Shown here: piece after piece, positions 10,004 through 19,240 of the stretch | Numbering within the stretch: position 1 is the stretch's first letter | How the letters are laid out: each line of letters opens with the position of its first letter | Assembly (NCBI RefSeq): GCF_026278345.1 | Contig: NZ_CP111085.1 | Span: 4,412,501 to 4,476,500, forward strand | From: Tellurirhabdus rosea | Lineage (GTDB): Bacteria; Bacteroidota; Bacteroidia; Cytophagales; Spirosomataceae | Length of the DNA: 64,000 nucleotides | Reading direction: 5' to 3' | Notes under the pieces: generated by a model | The model's database searches: none | Told to the model about the DNA's origin: nothing | The model's input: the letters and a program-made list of their open reading frames with translations, nothing else | Made by a program: the position numbers and the translations under genes

Positions 10004-10091
10004 AGTTAAGAATTAAAAGTTAAAAGTAAGGCTCCGCTTCGTTAGAATCCTGAACGAGCGGAGCCTTACTTTTAACTTTTAATTCTTAACT
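10004..10091. repeat. Perfect 35-bp inverted repeat (element A)
   Basis: 10004-10038 is exactly complementary to 10057-10091, with an 18-nt loop. The outer arm consists of A/T heptamers of the type AGTTAAA/AATTAAA; the inner arm is AAGTAAGGCTCCGCT. It begins one base after the permease stop codon and ends 2 nt before the stop of the convergent dehydrogenase gene, filling the whole gap between them. It probably works as a bidirectional transcript end, and it shares its core with elements at 26994, 36729 and 53870. Confidence 0.95.
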
Positions 10092-10093
10092 AT

Positions 10094-11398
10094 TCATTTC
10101 TTCGCAACTCGCCAGATCCGGTTGCCGGCGTCATCCGCCACCAGCATAGAGCCATCCGGCAGCACGGCTACGCCGACCGGGCGGCCATAGACTTCCCGTT
10201 TTTCCAGATCGGCGATGAAGCCGGTCAGGAAATCCTCCGGCTTACCCGGTTTCCCGTTCGAAAACGGCACAAATACCACCTTATATCCCGACAGCTGCGA
10301 CCGGTTCCAGGAGCCGTGCTGGCCGATGAACGCGCCGTTCCGGTAGCGCGCCGGAAATGCCTTCTGGTCGTAGAACGCCAGTCCGAGCGAGGCCGTGTGC
10401 GCGCCCAGTGCCACGTCCGGGGCAAGGCTCTTTTTGACCAGATCGGGCCGCTCGCCTTTGCGGCGCGGGTCTTCCGTCTTCCCGAAATAGGCGTAAGGCC
10501 AGCCGTAGAAACCGCCTTGCCGGACGCTGGTGAGGTAATCCGGCACCAGTTCGTCGCCCAGTTCGTCCCGCTCGTTGACGGCCGTGTAGAGCGTGCGCGT
10601 GCCCGGCAGCCAGTCCATGCCGACCGGGTTGCGCAGCCCGTCGGCGTAGATGCGTTCACCTGTGCCGTCGGGATTGACTTCCAGAATAGCGGCCCGGCGC
10701 ACCTCGTATTGCATGCCGTTTTCGCCTACGTTACTGCCCGACCCGACCGAAATGTAAATCTTCCTGCCGTCCGGACTCGCCAGCAGGTTCCGCGTCCAGT
10801 GGTTGTTGTAGCCGCCCGCCGGGAGATTGACGATTTTTTTGCCGGGAACCGTCATTTTCGTCTGTCCGGCTTTGTACGGAAACCGCAGCAGACCGTCGGT
10901 ATTGGCCACGTAAAAACTGTTGTTCAGGACGAGCATGCCGAACGGCTGGTTGAGGCCTTCCAGAAACGTCTGGCGGACGTCCGGCTTGCCGTCGCGGTTG
11001 GTATCCCGGAACAGGGTGATGCGGTTGGCACTTTTTCCCAGCTCCTGCGATTTGGCTTTGCCGGACGCGACCGCCGCCACTTTTTTCGTTCCTTTCGGCT
11101 CCGTATTCGCCTCCGAAACAAAAATATCGCCGTTCGGGGCGACATAAATCCAGCGGGGGTTGCGCAGGTCGCGGGCAAATTCGGTGACGACAAAACCTTC
11201 CGGCGCTTTCGGTGTTTTGTTGTTCGACCAGCCAATGACATTGCTGAATCGGGCTACGGATTTGGTCGCGAAAGGAGCGGGCAGGCTGGCCGAAGACGCG
11301 CCCGTTTTCACCGAAGCGGTGGTACTCTGGGAAGTTGCCTCAAAAAAATTAAACAGAAGAAAGGCCGTCAACAGGCCGTGAAGCACGGTTTTTTTCAT
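10094..11398 (-). CDS. PQQ-dependent sugar (sorbosone-type) dehydrogenase
   Basis: 434 residues with a signal peptide (MKKTVLHGLLTAFLLFNFFEA, cleavage near SQS). The rest is a six-bladed beta-propeller of the soluble glucose/sorbosone dehydrogenase type: FARDLRNPRWIYVAPNGDIFVSEA, FRDTNRDGKPD, GLNQPFGM, YADGLRNPVGMDW, GQHGSWNRSQ, and the C-terminal LPDGSMLVADDAGNRIWRV. The family oxidises sugars in the periplasm with PQQ as cofactor. No PQQ synthesis genes are in the window, so cofactor use is inferred. It stands alone, convergent with the efflux operon. Confidence 0.88.
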   Translation of the reverse strand: MKKTVLHGLLTAFLLFNFFEATSQSTTASVKTGASSASLPAPFATKSVARFSNVIGWSNNKTPKAPEGFVVTEFARDLRNPRWIYVAPNGDIFVSEANTEPKGTKKVAAVASGKAKSQELGKSANRITLFRDTNRDGKPDVRQTFLEGLNQPFGMLVLNNSFYVANTDGLLRFPYKAGQTKMTVPGKKIVNLPAGGYNNHWTRNLLASPDGRKIYISVGSGSNVGENGMQYEVRRAAILEVNPDGTGERIYADGLRNPVGMDWLPGTRTLYTAVNERDELGDELVPDYLTSVRQGGFYGWPYAYFGKTEDPRRKGERPDLVKKSLAPDVALGAHTASLGLAFYDQKAFPARYRNGAFIGQHGSWNRSQLSGYKVVFVPFSNGKPGKPEDFLTGFIADLEKREVYGRPVGVAVLPDGSMLVADDAGNRIWRVAKK

Positions 11399-11519
11399 TG
11401 TTGAGTATAATTAAAGAGCCAAATACTAACCGACTGATTCATAGCATTGTTTAAAGACCAGACCTTCCGGCCGGTGCTCGGGAGGCGCTGGCGCTTTTCA
11501 TTCCTTCATACAGAAGGCT

Positions 11520-11527
11520 TACTTTTG
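11520..11527 (+). promoter_or_regulatory. Bacteroidota -7 promoter element
   Basis: TACTTTTG matches TAnnTTTG exactly and lies 34 nt upstream of the ATG of the outer-membrane barrel gene. I see no convincing -33 TTTG. Confidence 0.5.
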
Positions 11528-11561
11528 TCCGTTAATCAGGCAATTATTCTCCGTAACCGTT

Positions 11562-12236
11562 ATGAAAAAGCTTCTATTCTGTCTGCTGGCGCTCGGCGTC
11601 ACGTTCTCTTCTCAGGCCCAGTCGGCCCGCGTGGGTCTCCGGGCAGGCCTTACGTTTTCGAGCCTCTACTACCCCCGCGACTACGACCCCGAGCCCTATC
11701 GTCCGGGCTTCACGCTGGCCGTTCCCGTGGAGTTTCCGCTGACCCGTCACTGGGCGCTGCAACCCGAACTGGCCTTCACGACCCGCGGCTGGCGGAGCGA
11801 ACACGTCGTTTACGTCAATCCGCGCGGCAAGTACGTCAGCCGCCGGATTTATTCAGGCTATACCACCAGCCTGGAGATACCCGTTACCTTCAAGTATTAC
11901 GTGAATTCATTGCGGCAGGGAGCTTATCTGCTGGCGGGGCCGATGGCCGAAGTGTGGATGTACGGGGCTTACCGGGACGATGATGACGATTTCGTCCGTT
12001 ACAACTACGCCTGGCAGGGCTCCGACCGCGTTCGGCTGGGACTGGCGCTGGGTGTGGGCTACCTGTGGCGGCAGACCAAACTGCCGCTCTACGCCGAGCT
12101 GCGTTTTCAGGATACCTGGCTGGGGCCGGGCCGCCGGGAATACGCCCACGTTCGCGGCGTGACGCTCAGCGGTGGCCTGTGGCTGCCGGGCGGCAAGGCG
12201 GCCCGGCCCGTGAAGCGTTCGACGCGGCGGCGCTGA
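11562..12236 (+). CDS. Outer-membrane beta-barrel protein (PorT-like)
   Basis: 224 residues with a signal peptide (MKKLLFCLLALGVTFSSQAQ). The mature part shows alternating hydrophobic/aromatic strands typical of an 8-stranded barrel of the PorT/outer-membrane-beta-barrel family in Bacteroidota: VGLRAGLTFSSLYY, FTLAVPVEFPLTRHWALQPELAFTTRG, LEIPVTFKYYV, LALGVGYLWR, YAELRFQDTWLG. It is monocistronic with its own promoter motif. Function is unknown; members act as small OM proteins of undefined role. Confidence 0.75.
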   Translation: MKKLLFCLLALGVTFSSQAQSARVGLRAGLTFSSLYYPRDYDPEPYRPGFTLAVPVEFPLTRHWALQPELAFTTRGWRSEHVVYVNPRGKYVSRRIYSGYTTSLEIPVTFKYYVNSLRQGAYLLAGPMAEVWMYGAYRDDDDDFVRYNYAWQGSDRVRLGLALGVGYLWRQTKLPLYAELRFQDTWLGPGRREYAHVRGVTLSGGLWLPGGKAARPVKRSTRRR

Positions 12237-12242
12237 TCCGGT

Positions 12243-12601
12243 TTACTTTTCCCGCCAGTACGTCAGACGGTTGTTGAACGGATCGACAACCGTCATCTCC
12301 ACGGTATTCCAGGGCGTTTCTTCCAGTCCGGGCCTCATGTATTTGTATTTTTTAGCCAGTAACTGCGCCTGAAGCTGCTCCACGTCGGGGTGTGTATCCG
12401 GACGCGGGCACCGGGCGAACCATCGCCATGGTGTTCCGAGAGGTGCAGCGTGACGGGGCCGGAGGAAACGGACAGGTACACCGGCATATTTTCTTCAAAA
12501 CGGTGTTCCCAGTCAATGGTAAAGCCCAGAAAGTCAACGTAAAATTCTTTGGTCTTGGCGTAATCGAAAATCCGGAGAATCGGTGTGACGGACGTGTTCA
12601 T
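12243..12601 (-). pseudogene. Glyoxalase/VOC-family gene with a frameshift
   Basis: Reading from ATG 12601, the N-terminal half is a normal vicinal-oxygen-chelate domain (PILRIFDYAKTKEFYVDFLGF, MPVYLSVSSGPVTLHLSEHHGDG). After RIHTP the frame goes wrong. Adding one base in the four-G run at 12387-12390 (plus strand) restores DVEQLQAQLLAKKYKYMRP followed by MTVVDPFNNRLTYWREK and a stop at 12243. The restored gene would be 119 residues, normal for a bleomycin-resistance/glyoxalase-like single domain. Either a genuine one-base deletion or a homopolymer sequencing error explains this. In the read frame the protein would be 88 residues with a nonsense tail. Confidence 0.8.
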
Positions 12602-12770
12602 GCTAGTATTGAATTTGTTGTTGGTTTTCTAAATATAAATGAATTAAGCGCGGGCTTACACCGGCGTGGTAAGTTTATGTTCAGGCAGTTATAAAGCAGA
12701 CGCAAAGGGCTTTTACGGAAAACAGTCGGACTCGCAAGGGACCGACAAGCTTCCAAACCCTGACGACCGT

Positions 12771-15700
12771 ATGCTGAAACCGTGGACCTTTCTTTTTTCG
12801 TTTGTCACGTTTGTCTTCGGATGGATGTACCACCTGAGGCCCGAAAGCGAAACCACCCGTCCTGGCGCCCTGGTCGTCGAGCTGCGTCTGGTGCAGGACG
12901 AGGCCGCCGGGACGATTTCGGTCCTGCGGCCGGGCGGTTCGCAGCCCATTCTGGTGCAGAACGCGAAACCCGACTTCCGGCCGTACCTGCACCCGGTTCA
13001 GGCTCCCGACGGCAAGGGCCTGCTGACCGAATACAGCCCCGGCCACCACAAGCACCAGACGGGCATTTACTGGGGCTTCACCCGGGTCAACGGCCGCGAT
13101 TATTTCCACCATCCGGAAGGTACCTACTGGCGGCGCGTGGCGGTGAAAGTGCTTCAGGGAACTGGCCCCGAAGTGAAATGGCAGACCGTCTACCACCTGC
13201 TGGACGAAGCCGGTAACCCGGTGCTGACCGAAACCCAGACCTGGGCCATGCGCGACGAAGGCGGCCGCTATTTTCTGGACCTGGAGTGGGCCGGCGAAGC
13301 ACAAACCGACGTGACCATCGGCAAATACGACTACGGCGGGCTGTTTGTCCGGATGCCGTGGAAAGAAGGCATCAACGGGCAGGTCGTCAACGCCGCCCGG
13401 CAGCGCAACGAAAAGGCGGAAGGCCAGCGGGCCATGTGGGTGGACATCGGCATGCAGGTGGACGGTCGCCCCGACCAGGCCCACATCGCCGTTTTTGACC
13501 ATCCCGAAAACAAAGGATTTCCGCAGATTTGGCGGGTGGACGCCCAACTCGGTGCCGGACCCGCCCGCGCCCGCACTGGTGACTGGAAAATTCCGAAGGG
13601 CGAAACCGAAATCATCAAACACCAGCTGTTTGTCTACACGGGCGACCTTAGCGACGTGGAAATTACCAAGGCCTGGAGCAATTACAGCGGACAGGGCGGC
13701 ACCTGGGCGCTCTGGAACATCGCCCAGCAGGAAGCCAAAGAAGCCAAATTTCTGACGCCGGAAGAGGCAGTAAAGGCCATGACCGTCCCCGAAGGTTTTC
13801 AGGTGAACGTCTGGGCCGCCGAGCCGATGATGACCCAGCCGATGGCGTTCTGCTGGGACGACCGCGGCCGCCTCTGGATTGCCGAAAATAAAGACTACGA
13901 ATCCCGCGGACATGGCTTCTCGAACGCCGGCACGAGCCGGATTCTGATTCTGGAAGATACCGACAAGGACGGCAGGGCCGATAGCCGCAAGGTCTTTCTG
14001 GAAGGCATTCCGTTCCCCGCCGCCATGGCCGTGGGCTTTGGCGGGCTGTATCTCGGCGCGCCGCCCAACCTGTTGTTTATTCCGGATAAAAACGGCGACG
14101 ACGTGGCCGATATGACCGATGTGCAGGTCCGGCTGACGGGCTGGGGCATCCGCGACCGCCACGAAACGCTCAACAGCCTCCACTGGGGTCCGGACGGCTG
14201 GCTCTACGGCTGTCAGGGTTTCGCGACGCCTTCAAAAGTCCGCAAGCCCGAAGGAAAGGGCCGACTTTACAAACACAAAGACCCGTTTCCGGAAGACATT
14301 CTGAACGGCCCCGGCGTGGATATTAACGGCGGCGTCTGGCGCTATCACCCCGTCAAGGACAAGTTTGAGGTCGTGGCGCACGGCTTCTCGAACCCCTGGG
14401 GCATCGATTACGACGCCAAAGGGCAGCTGTTCATCAGCGCCTGCGTGATCCCGCACATGTGGCACGTCATTCCGGGCGGCATCTACCACCGGCAGGGCGG
14501 ACAGCATTTCAATCCCTACGTCTACAGCGACATCCGGACCATCGCCGACCACAGCCACCGTTCGGCGCATGGCGGGGCGCGGATTTACCAGTCGGACGCT
14601 TTTCCGGACAACCACAAGGGCCGGATTTTCATGGCCAACATCCACGAACATGCCGTTCTGTCGGACGTTCTGGAAAAGAAAGGTTCGGGTTTTGTCGCCC
14701 GACACGGGGATGATTTTTTGCTCGCAAACAACGCGCAATGGGTGGGCTTCAGCATGGAGATCGGCCCCGACGGCGGGTTGTACGTCCTCGACTGGCATGA
14801 TGCGGACATTTGCGGCAAAGAGGTTTTGAACAGCGAAACCGGCCGGATTTTCCGGATTGTTCCCAAAGCGTCGAAGGCCGAAAACTGGAAAGGCCGCTAC
14901 GCCGATCTGACCAAATTAACCGACGCTCAACTGGTAGACCTCCAGACCAGTCCCAGCGACTGGCACGCCCGCCGCGCCCGCCTGATCCTTCAGCACCGGG
15001 CCGCTGAAGGGCGACTCGCCAAAAAAACGCACGCCCAACTGCGCGAGGTGTTTCAGAAAAATTCCAATGCGGACTGGCGGCTGCGCGCGATGTGGGCCCT
15101 GCACCAGACCGGCGGTTTTAGCGCCAAAGACCTGACCGGCCTCCTGGCGGACCGCGACGAATACGTCCGCGCCTGGGCCATTCAGTTGTTGTGTGAAGAC
15201 AAGGCTGCCCCGGCCGAAGCCCTGAACGTGTTTGCCCGCATGGCCCGTGAGGACGCCTCGCCGGTGGTGCGGCTGTATCTGGCGTCGGCCCTGCAGCGGA
15301 TGAACGCGTCGTCGGCCTGGCCGATTGCCGAAGCGCTGGCCCGCCACGGCGAAGATACCGAGGACCACAATCTGCCGAAAATGCTTTGGTTTGGACTGGA
15401 ACCACTGGTGAAAGCGGCTCCCGACCGGGCGCTGGCGCTGGCCGCAGAAAGCAACATTCCGATGATTGCCCGCTACATCGCCCGGCGGCTGGTCGATGCA
15501 GATGCGGTCAACGGCGTGGTCACCGCCATCGGCAAAAAGCCGAAAACGCAGGTGAGCCTGCTGGAAGGACTCCGCGACGGTCTGGAAGGCCGCTTCGATC
15601 TGACGGCCCCGGCGGCCTGGTCGGGCGTTTACGCCAGTCTGCGCAGTTCCGGCGGTCAGACAAGCCAGTTGGCGCTCCAGGTAGCGCAGCGGTTCGGCGA

Positions 15701-16604
15701 TACCGAGGCGACCCAGAAATACCTGACGACCCTCAAAGACCGGAGCGCCGATGCCGAACAGCGTCGGCAGGCTCTGGCGGCGGTTTCGGCCCGGAAACGC
15801 CCCGAACTGGTTGCCGAACTGCCCGCCCTGCTCAACGACCCGGCCCTGCGTCCGGACGCCATCCGGGCCATTGCCGGGTACGAAAACGAATCGCTGGCAA
15901 AGCTGCTGCTGTCGAAATACAACAGCTTTAATGCCGCCGAAAAGCTGGAAGCGGTGCAGACGCTGTCGGCCCGGCCCCGCTACGGCTGGCTGCTGACGGG
16001 GGCCATCAAAGACGGCTCGGTGCCCAAACGGGAGGTGCCGCCCTACGTTGCCCGGCAGTTGCTGCGGGTCGTAGGCAGTGGTTTCGTGGAAGTCTGGGGA
16101 CCCATTGAGCAGCAGGGAATGGATGAGAAATCGTACAAAAAATACCAGCGGCTGCTGACCGACAAAGCACTGGCGGCGGCGAATCCGGTGAAAGGCGAGG
16201 CGCTGTTCCAGCGGACCTGCGGCAGTTGCCATAAAATGTACGGCAAAGGCGGCAATATCGGCCCGGACCTGTCGGGGTCTAACCGCTCCAGTGTCGATTA
16301 CCTTCTGTTCAACGTGCTCAATCCCAGCGGGGAAATTCAGGACGATTACAAACTCGTCGTGATTACGACCCGCGACGGGCGGACTTATTCGGGCAATATC
16401 GTGTCGGAAAACGACCGGCAACTGACGCTTCGGATTGTGGGGCAGGAGGCGGTGCTGCTGAACAAATCGGCCATCCAGTCCCGCGAGGTGACGCCCGTGT
16501 CGATGATGCCGCCCGGACTGTTCGATTCGCTAACGGATACGGAGGTAGTGGATCTCGTGCGGTACCTGCAAACGGCCGAGCCGGAGAAGCAGGCGAAGAA
16601 GTAA
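12771..16604 (+). CDS. PmoA-like / propeller dehydrogenase / HEAT / cytochrome c fusion
   Basis: I start at ATG 12771 (1277 residues) because it opens on a hydrophobic signal segment (MLKPWTFLFSFVTFVFGW); a GTG at 12666 would add an unlikely leader. Residues about 30-330 form a PmoA/DUF6807-type domain (LHPVQAPDGKGLLTEYSPGHHKHQTG region). Next comes a membrane-bound-dehydrogenase-type propeller as in PVC-group proteins (VPEGFQVNVWAAEPMMTQPMAF, ILILEDTDKDGRADSRKVF), then HEAT-like alpha repeats, then a C-terminal cytochrome c with haem motif CGSCH at about 1150-1154 and a likely Met ligand in SMMPPG. The whole is predicted periplasmic, oxidising an unknown substrate, perhaps a carbohydrate, and passing electrons to the haem. 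Confidence 0.85.
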   Translation: MLKPWTFLFSFVTFVFGWMYHLRPESETTRPGALVVELRLVQDEAAGTISVLRPGGSQPILVQNAKPDFRPYLHPVQAPDGKGLLTEYSPGHHKHQTGIYWGFTRVNGRDYFHHPEGTYWRRVAVKVLQGTGPEVKWQTVYHLLDEAGNPVLTETQTWAMRDEGGRYFLDLEWAGEAQTDVTIGKYDYGGLFVRMPWKEGINGQVVNAARQRNEKAEGQRAMWVDIGMQVDGRPDQAHIAVFDHPENKGFPQIWRVDAQLGAGPARARTGDWKIPKGETEIIKHQLFVYTGDLSDVEITKAWSNYSGQGGTWALWNIAQQEAKEAKFLTPEEAVKAMTVPEGFQVNVWAAEPMMTQPMAFCWDDRGRLWIAENKDYESRGHGFSNAGTSRILILEDTDKDGRADSRKVFLEGIPFPAAMAVGFGGLYLGAPPNLLFIPDKNGDDVADMTDVQVRLTGWGIRDRHETLNSLHWGPDGWLYGCQGFATPSKVRKPEGKGRLYKHKDPFPEDILNGPGVDINGGVWRYHPVKDKFEVVAHGFSNPWGIDYDAKGQLFISACVIPHMWHVIPGGIYHRQGGQHFNPYVYSDIRTIADHSHRSAHGGARIYQSDAFPDNHKGRIFMANIHEHAVLSDVLEKKGSGFVARHGDDFLLANNAQWVGFSMEIGPDGGLYVLDWHDADICGKEVLNSETGRIFRIVPKASKAENWKGRYADLTKLTDAQLVDLQTSPSDWHARRARLILQHRAAEGRLAKKTHAQLREVFQKNSNADWRLRAMWALHQTGGFSAKDLTGLLADRDEYVRAWAIQLLCEDKAAPAEALNVFARMAREDASPVVRLYLASALQRMNASSAWPIAEALARHGEDTEDHNLPKMLWFGLEPLVKAAPDRALALAAESNIPMIARYIARRLVDADAVNGVVTAIGKKPKTQVSLLEGLRDGLEGRFDLTAPAAWSGVYASLRSSGGQTSQLALQVAQRFGDTEATQKYLTTLKDRSADAEQRRQALAAVSARKRPELVAELPALLNDPALRPDAIRAIAGYENESLAKLLLSKYNSFNAAEKLEAVQTLSARPRYGWLLTGAIKDGSVPKREVPPYVARQLLRVVGSGFVEVWGPIEQQGMDEKSYKKYQRLLTDKALAAANPVKGEALFQRTCGSCHKMYGKGGNIGPDLSGSNRSSVDYLLFNVLNPSGEIQDDYKLVVITTRDGRTYSGNIVSENDRQLTLRIVGQEAVLLNKSAIQSREVTPVSMMPPGLFDSLTDTEVVDLVRYLQTAEPEKQAKK

Positions 16605-16611
16605 GAAGGGC

Positions 16612-16702
16612 TGTTTCACGCAGATTCCCGCAGATTTGATTCGCAGATTCTCACAGAAAAATCCGCGTCAATCTGCGAGAAAATCCGCGTGAATCTGCGA
16701 GA
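16612..16702. repeat. CAGATT/CTGCG repeat region (element H)
   Basis: Two tandem 22-nt copies (16659-16680 and 16681-16702; 21 of 22 identical) of a unit containing ATCCGCGT and AATCTGCGAGA. The part before them (16619-16655) carries inverted copies of the CGCAGATT half. It lies between convergent genes, directly before the stop of the ceramidase-like gene. It resembles the CACAGAG-type element at 26536 in style, not in sequence. Confidence 0.75.
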
Positions 16703-16709
16703 AACAAGC

Positions 16710-18263
16710 CTACAGCCCCTTCAGCAAATCCACCATCGCCCCGTGCAGCCGCGGCCCCGTTTCCGGCCCGACCGAGTTGATTTCGCCGTAAAGCTTTCCT
16801 TCCGCTCCGTACAAATACGGCGCTTCGGTGTCCCATTCGGTTTTGGGAATAATGTAGCCCAGTTCGTCGTTTGCCAACCCGACCACGAACTTGTACCGGC
16901 CCCGCATGAGTGTGCGCAGGGCGGGCGTTTCTACGGGCTTGCCCGGAAAATCCCCCCCGGCCGGACTTTCGATGCCCCCGTTGACGATTTCGGGATAAAT
17001 CTCCCCCGGAACGAACAGAAACGAAGCCTCTCCCAATTGAACGGCGGCCACTTCCGTCCGCAATTGTCCCCAGCGGCTGTACCCGGCATCGATGATTCCC
17101 AGCGCCACGCCCAGCCGGAACAGCTTGTTGTCCAGCGGTAACTCCACGGTCCGGGCGAGCAGCCGGATGCCCGCCTGCGCGGTGGTGCTGTCCTGGCCTT
17201 GCAGTGCCTGATACACCAGCCGGGCGAGCTGTTTGCCCTCCGCATCGGCTTTTTCGAAAGACGGTTCCCTGAAACGCTGGCCCGAAACGGGGTCCGCTAC
17301 CGTCACTTCGGGTGAGGTGGTCATGAGGCCGCCGATGCAGCCGGTGGCGTACACGACCGTGCCGCCCAGCCCCGGCTGAACCGTCCGGGTGCTGTCGGAA
17401 ATGCCTTTTTCGAGATACTCCCGAACGTAGTGCGGGAAGTCGGAGGTAATTGCGCGGTTTTTACTCCAGAGCGTTTCGGGATGATTGCCCCAGACCACGA
17501 GGGTGCCCAGCGTGCTGTCCCGGTCGGCGGCGAGGGCCTGCATGATGTACAGGCCGGAGTCCTTGACCAGGGGCTTGCGGGTGTCGGTCACCAGCGAATC
17601 GGCCCCGGTGGGGTCCTGCGCAAATTTGAGGCGGGCGGGTTGCAGGCGACTGGCGGCCTGTACGATGGCTCGCACGACCTGATCTTCGACAAAGCGCTCG
17701 TAGTCCCGGTTCACGCCCGATTCGAGGAAGCTGTCGCCCCACATGCCGATCATGTCCGGGCCTTCGTGGTTATGCGTGCTGCAAACGATGGTGTAGGTAA
17801 TCCCGGCGATTGTGGGCAGCGCCTTCCGGACGTTCACCACGTTTTTATGACTGAATCCAAGCAGATCCACCGCCACAATCGCCAGCCGCGTCTGCCCGTC
17901 GTCGATGACAGCGGCGCGGGCCCACAGGTCGTCGTGGGCACCGTTGGCGGCGCGGCCCTTGCCAAATCCGGCCATCCAGTAGGTGTCGAAGCGGCCGTTG
18001 TTGTTGCCGTCGTAGAAGGTATCGCCTTTGCCGGGTTCGTAGGCGGCGTTGCTGTCGGCGTCGGTCCAGCGGTCGGGCAGGGGCGGCGTAATGATCAGGG
18101 CAGCGAATCCGGCCCGGAGCGGCTGGGGCGAAGCGGGTGCCTTGATGTCGAGGTCGAGGCTGTAGCCGGGATGCCGGTCGCGGCCGTTGTAGTAAGCGTA
18201 TCCGGCGGCAATGAGGACGAGGCCGAGCAGAAACAGGGCGGTGTACTTGGCAAATTTCTTCAT
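16710..18263 (-). CDS. Neutral/alkaline non-lysosomal ceramidase-like protein
   Basis: 517 residues. An N-terminal membrane anchor or uncleaved signal (MKKFAKYTALFLLGLVLIAAGYAYY) is followed by a neutral ceramidase N-terminal-type domain: RAGFAALIITPPLPDRW, DDLWARAAVIDDGQTRLAIVAVDLLGF, and the zinc-binding motif STHNHEGPDMIG (family form THxHxGP). Length is shorter than full ceramidases (about 650-700), lacking the C-terminal immunoglobulin-like domain, which is common for bacterial homologues. It may hydrolyse an amide-linked lipid at the periplasmic face; the substrate is not provable here. The gene stands alone. Confidence 0.82.
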   Translation of the reverse strand: MKKFAKYTALFLLGLVLIAAGYAYYNGRDRHPGYSLDLDIKAPASPQPLRAGFAALIITPPLPDRWTDADSNAAYEPGKGDTFYDGNNNGRFDTYWMAGFGKGRAANGAHDDLWARAAVIDDGQTRLAIVAVDLLGFSHKNVVNVRKALPTIAGITYTIVCSTHNHEGPDMIGMWGDSFLESGVNRDYERFVEDQVVRAIVQAASRLQPARLKFAQDPTGADSLVTDTRKPLVKDSGLYIMQALAADRDSTLGTLVVWGNHPETLWSKNRAITSDFPHYVREYLEKGISDSTRTVQPGLGGTVVYATGCIGGLMTTSPEVTVADPVSGQRFREPSFEKADAEGKQLARLVYQALQGQDSTTAQAGIRLLARTVELPLDNKLFRLGVALGIIDAGYSRWGQLRTEVAAVQLGEASFLFVPGEIYPEIVNGGIESPAGGDFPGKPVETPALRTLMRGRYKFVVGLANDELGYIIPKTEWDTEAPYLYGAEGKLYGEINSVGPETGPRLHGAMVDLLKGL

Positions 18264-18472
18264 GACAGGTCGGGCTGTGGGCTTTCGGAGAAAAATGGCG
18301 ATTGGGTCTTCTGGCTAATTACGAATTCCTTCGCCCAATCCCAAGCCAAGGGGGGCCGGTTTGGGCCTTATCCCTGTCTTGTGTCTGCACAGACCACGGG
18401 TTGGTTAACGCCTTCCAATACGTTTAAGCATAAATTCCCGTCGGAGGTACAAAAGTGAAAAATACAAAGAGG

Positions 18473-18503
18473 AATTTCCCAAAATGGGAAATTTATATAT
18501 TTG
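18473..18503 (+). promoter_or_regulatory. higBA promoter with operator palindrome
   Basis: AATTTCCCA (18473-18481) and TGGGAAATT (18485-18493) form a perfect 9-bp inverted repeat with a 3-nt spacer. Three bases further is TATATTTG (18496-18503), an exact TAnnTTTG -7 element. The palindrome covers the space between the -33 and -7 positions, where binding of the HTH antitoxin would block RNA polymerase, the usual autoregulation of higBA. Confidence 0.75.
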
Positions 18504-18548
18504 CTCTAAGGTTGAAATTTATTTACACCGTAACGCACAAAAACCCCA

Positions 18549-18833
18549 ATGCGAATTATCGCCTTACAAACTTTACGGGAGTTTTGGGAACTACATCCTG
18601 ACGCGCAGGCAGCTCTGAAGACGTGGTACACCAAAATTGAAAAAAGTACTTATGCGAATCCACAAGAAGTAATAAAAGTTTTTAAAGATGCTGATACGGC
18701 AAGCGAGGGGCGAATTATCTTCAATATTGCCCGAAATAAGTACCGATTAGTGGCCGCATTCCGGTACGATAAACAAATCTGCTGGATTAAGTTTATTGGC
18801 TCTCACAAAGAGTATGATACGTTAAAATTATAA
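18549..18833 (+). CDS. higB: HigB-type mRNA interferase toxin
   Basis: 94 residues. The order of motifs matches the HigB/RelE-like toxin family: MRIIALQTLREFWELHPDAQ, then LKTWYTKIEKSTYANPQEV, then GRIIFNIARNKYRLVAAF and WIKFIGSHKEYD. These proteins cleave mRNA on the ribosome. The toxin is encoded before the antitoxin, the normal order for HigBA and the reverse of most toxin-antitoxin pairs. Codon use is visibly more AT-rich than in the flanking genes, suggesting acquisition by transfer. It is paired with higA 52 nt downstream. Confidence 0.88.
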   Translation: MRIIALQTLREFWELHPDAQAALKTWYTKIEKSTYANPQEVIKVFKDADTASEGRIIFNIARNKYRLVAAFRYDKQICWIKFIGSHKEYDTLKL

Positions 18834-18885
18834 AATCAAAACCATCCGGCCCCGAAACTGCACGCCATCTTTTACCAGAACAGCA

Positions 18886-19239
18886 ATGACAATTAAAGCT
18901 ATTAAATCGGAACAGGATTATCAGGAGGCCATGAAGACGGTCGAAGCACTCTGGAGTAGCCCGGAAGGCAGTTCCGAAGCGGACTATCTTGAAGTGCTCG
19001 CTATTTTGATTGAAGACTACGAGAAAAAACACTTTTCGCTTCCCGACCTTGACCCCATTGACCTGGTAAAATATCAAATGGAGGAACTGGGGCTTTCCAA
19101 GTCCGACGTTGCCCCTTTCTTTGGAGGCACGAACCGGGTTTCAGAAGTCCTTTCCGGCAAGCGGAATTTAACCTTGAAGATGATTAGGGAGATTAGCCGT
19201 AACCTAAATATTCCTCCCAACCTTCTTATTGGGACATAA
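18886..19239 (+). CDS. higA: HigA-type antitoxin with helix-turn-helix
   Basis: 117 residues. The N-terminal half has the acidic helical stretch of HigA-type antitoxins (YLEVLAILIEDYEKKHF, PDLDPIDLVKYQMEELGL). The C-terminal half is an Xre-type HTH: LSKSDVAPFFGGTNRVSEVLSGKRNLTLKMIREIS. It should neutralise the HigB toxin and repress the promoter at 18473-18503. A hairpin terminator directly follows, so the two genes form a closed two-gene unit. Confidence 0.88.
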   Translation: MTIKAIKSEQDYQEAMKTVEALWSSPEGSSEADYLEVLAILIEDYEKKHFSLPDLDPIDLVKYQMEELGLSKSDVAPFFGGTNRVSEVLSGKRNLTLKMIREISRNLNIPPNLLIGT

Positions 19240-19240
19240 A

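Noticed and set aside
12666-12770. N-terminal extension of the PmoA/cytochrome fusion from GTG 12666
   Set aside because: The 35 extra residues are polar and would bury the signal peptide that begins at ATG 12771.
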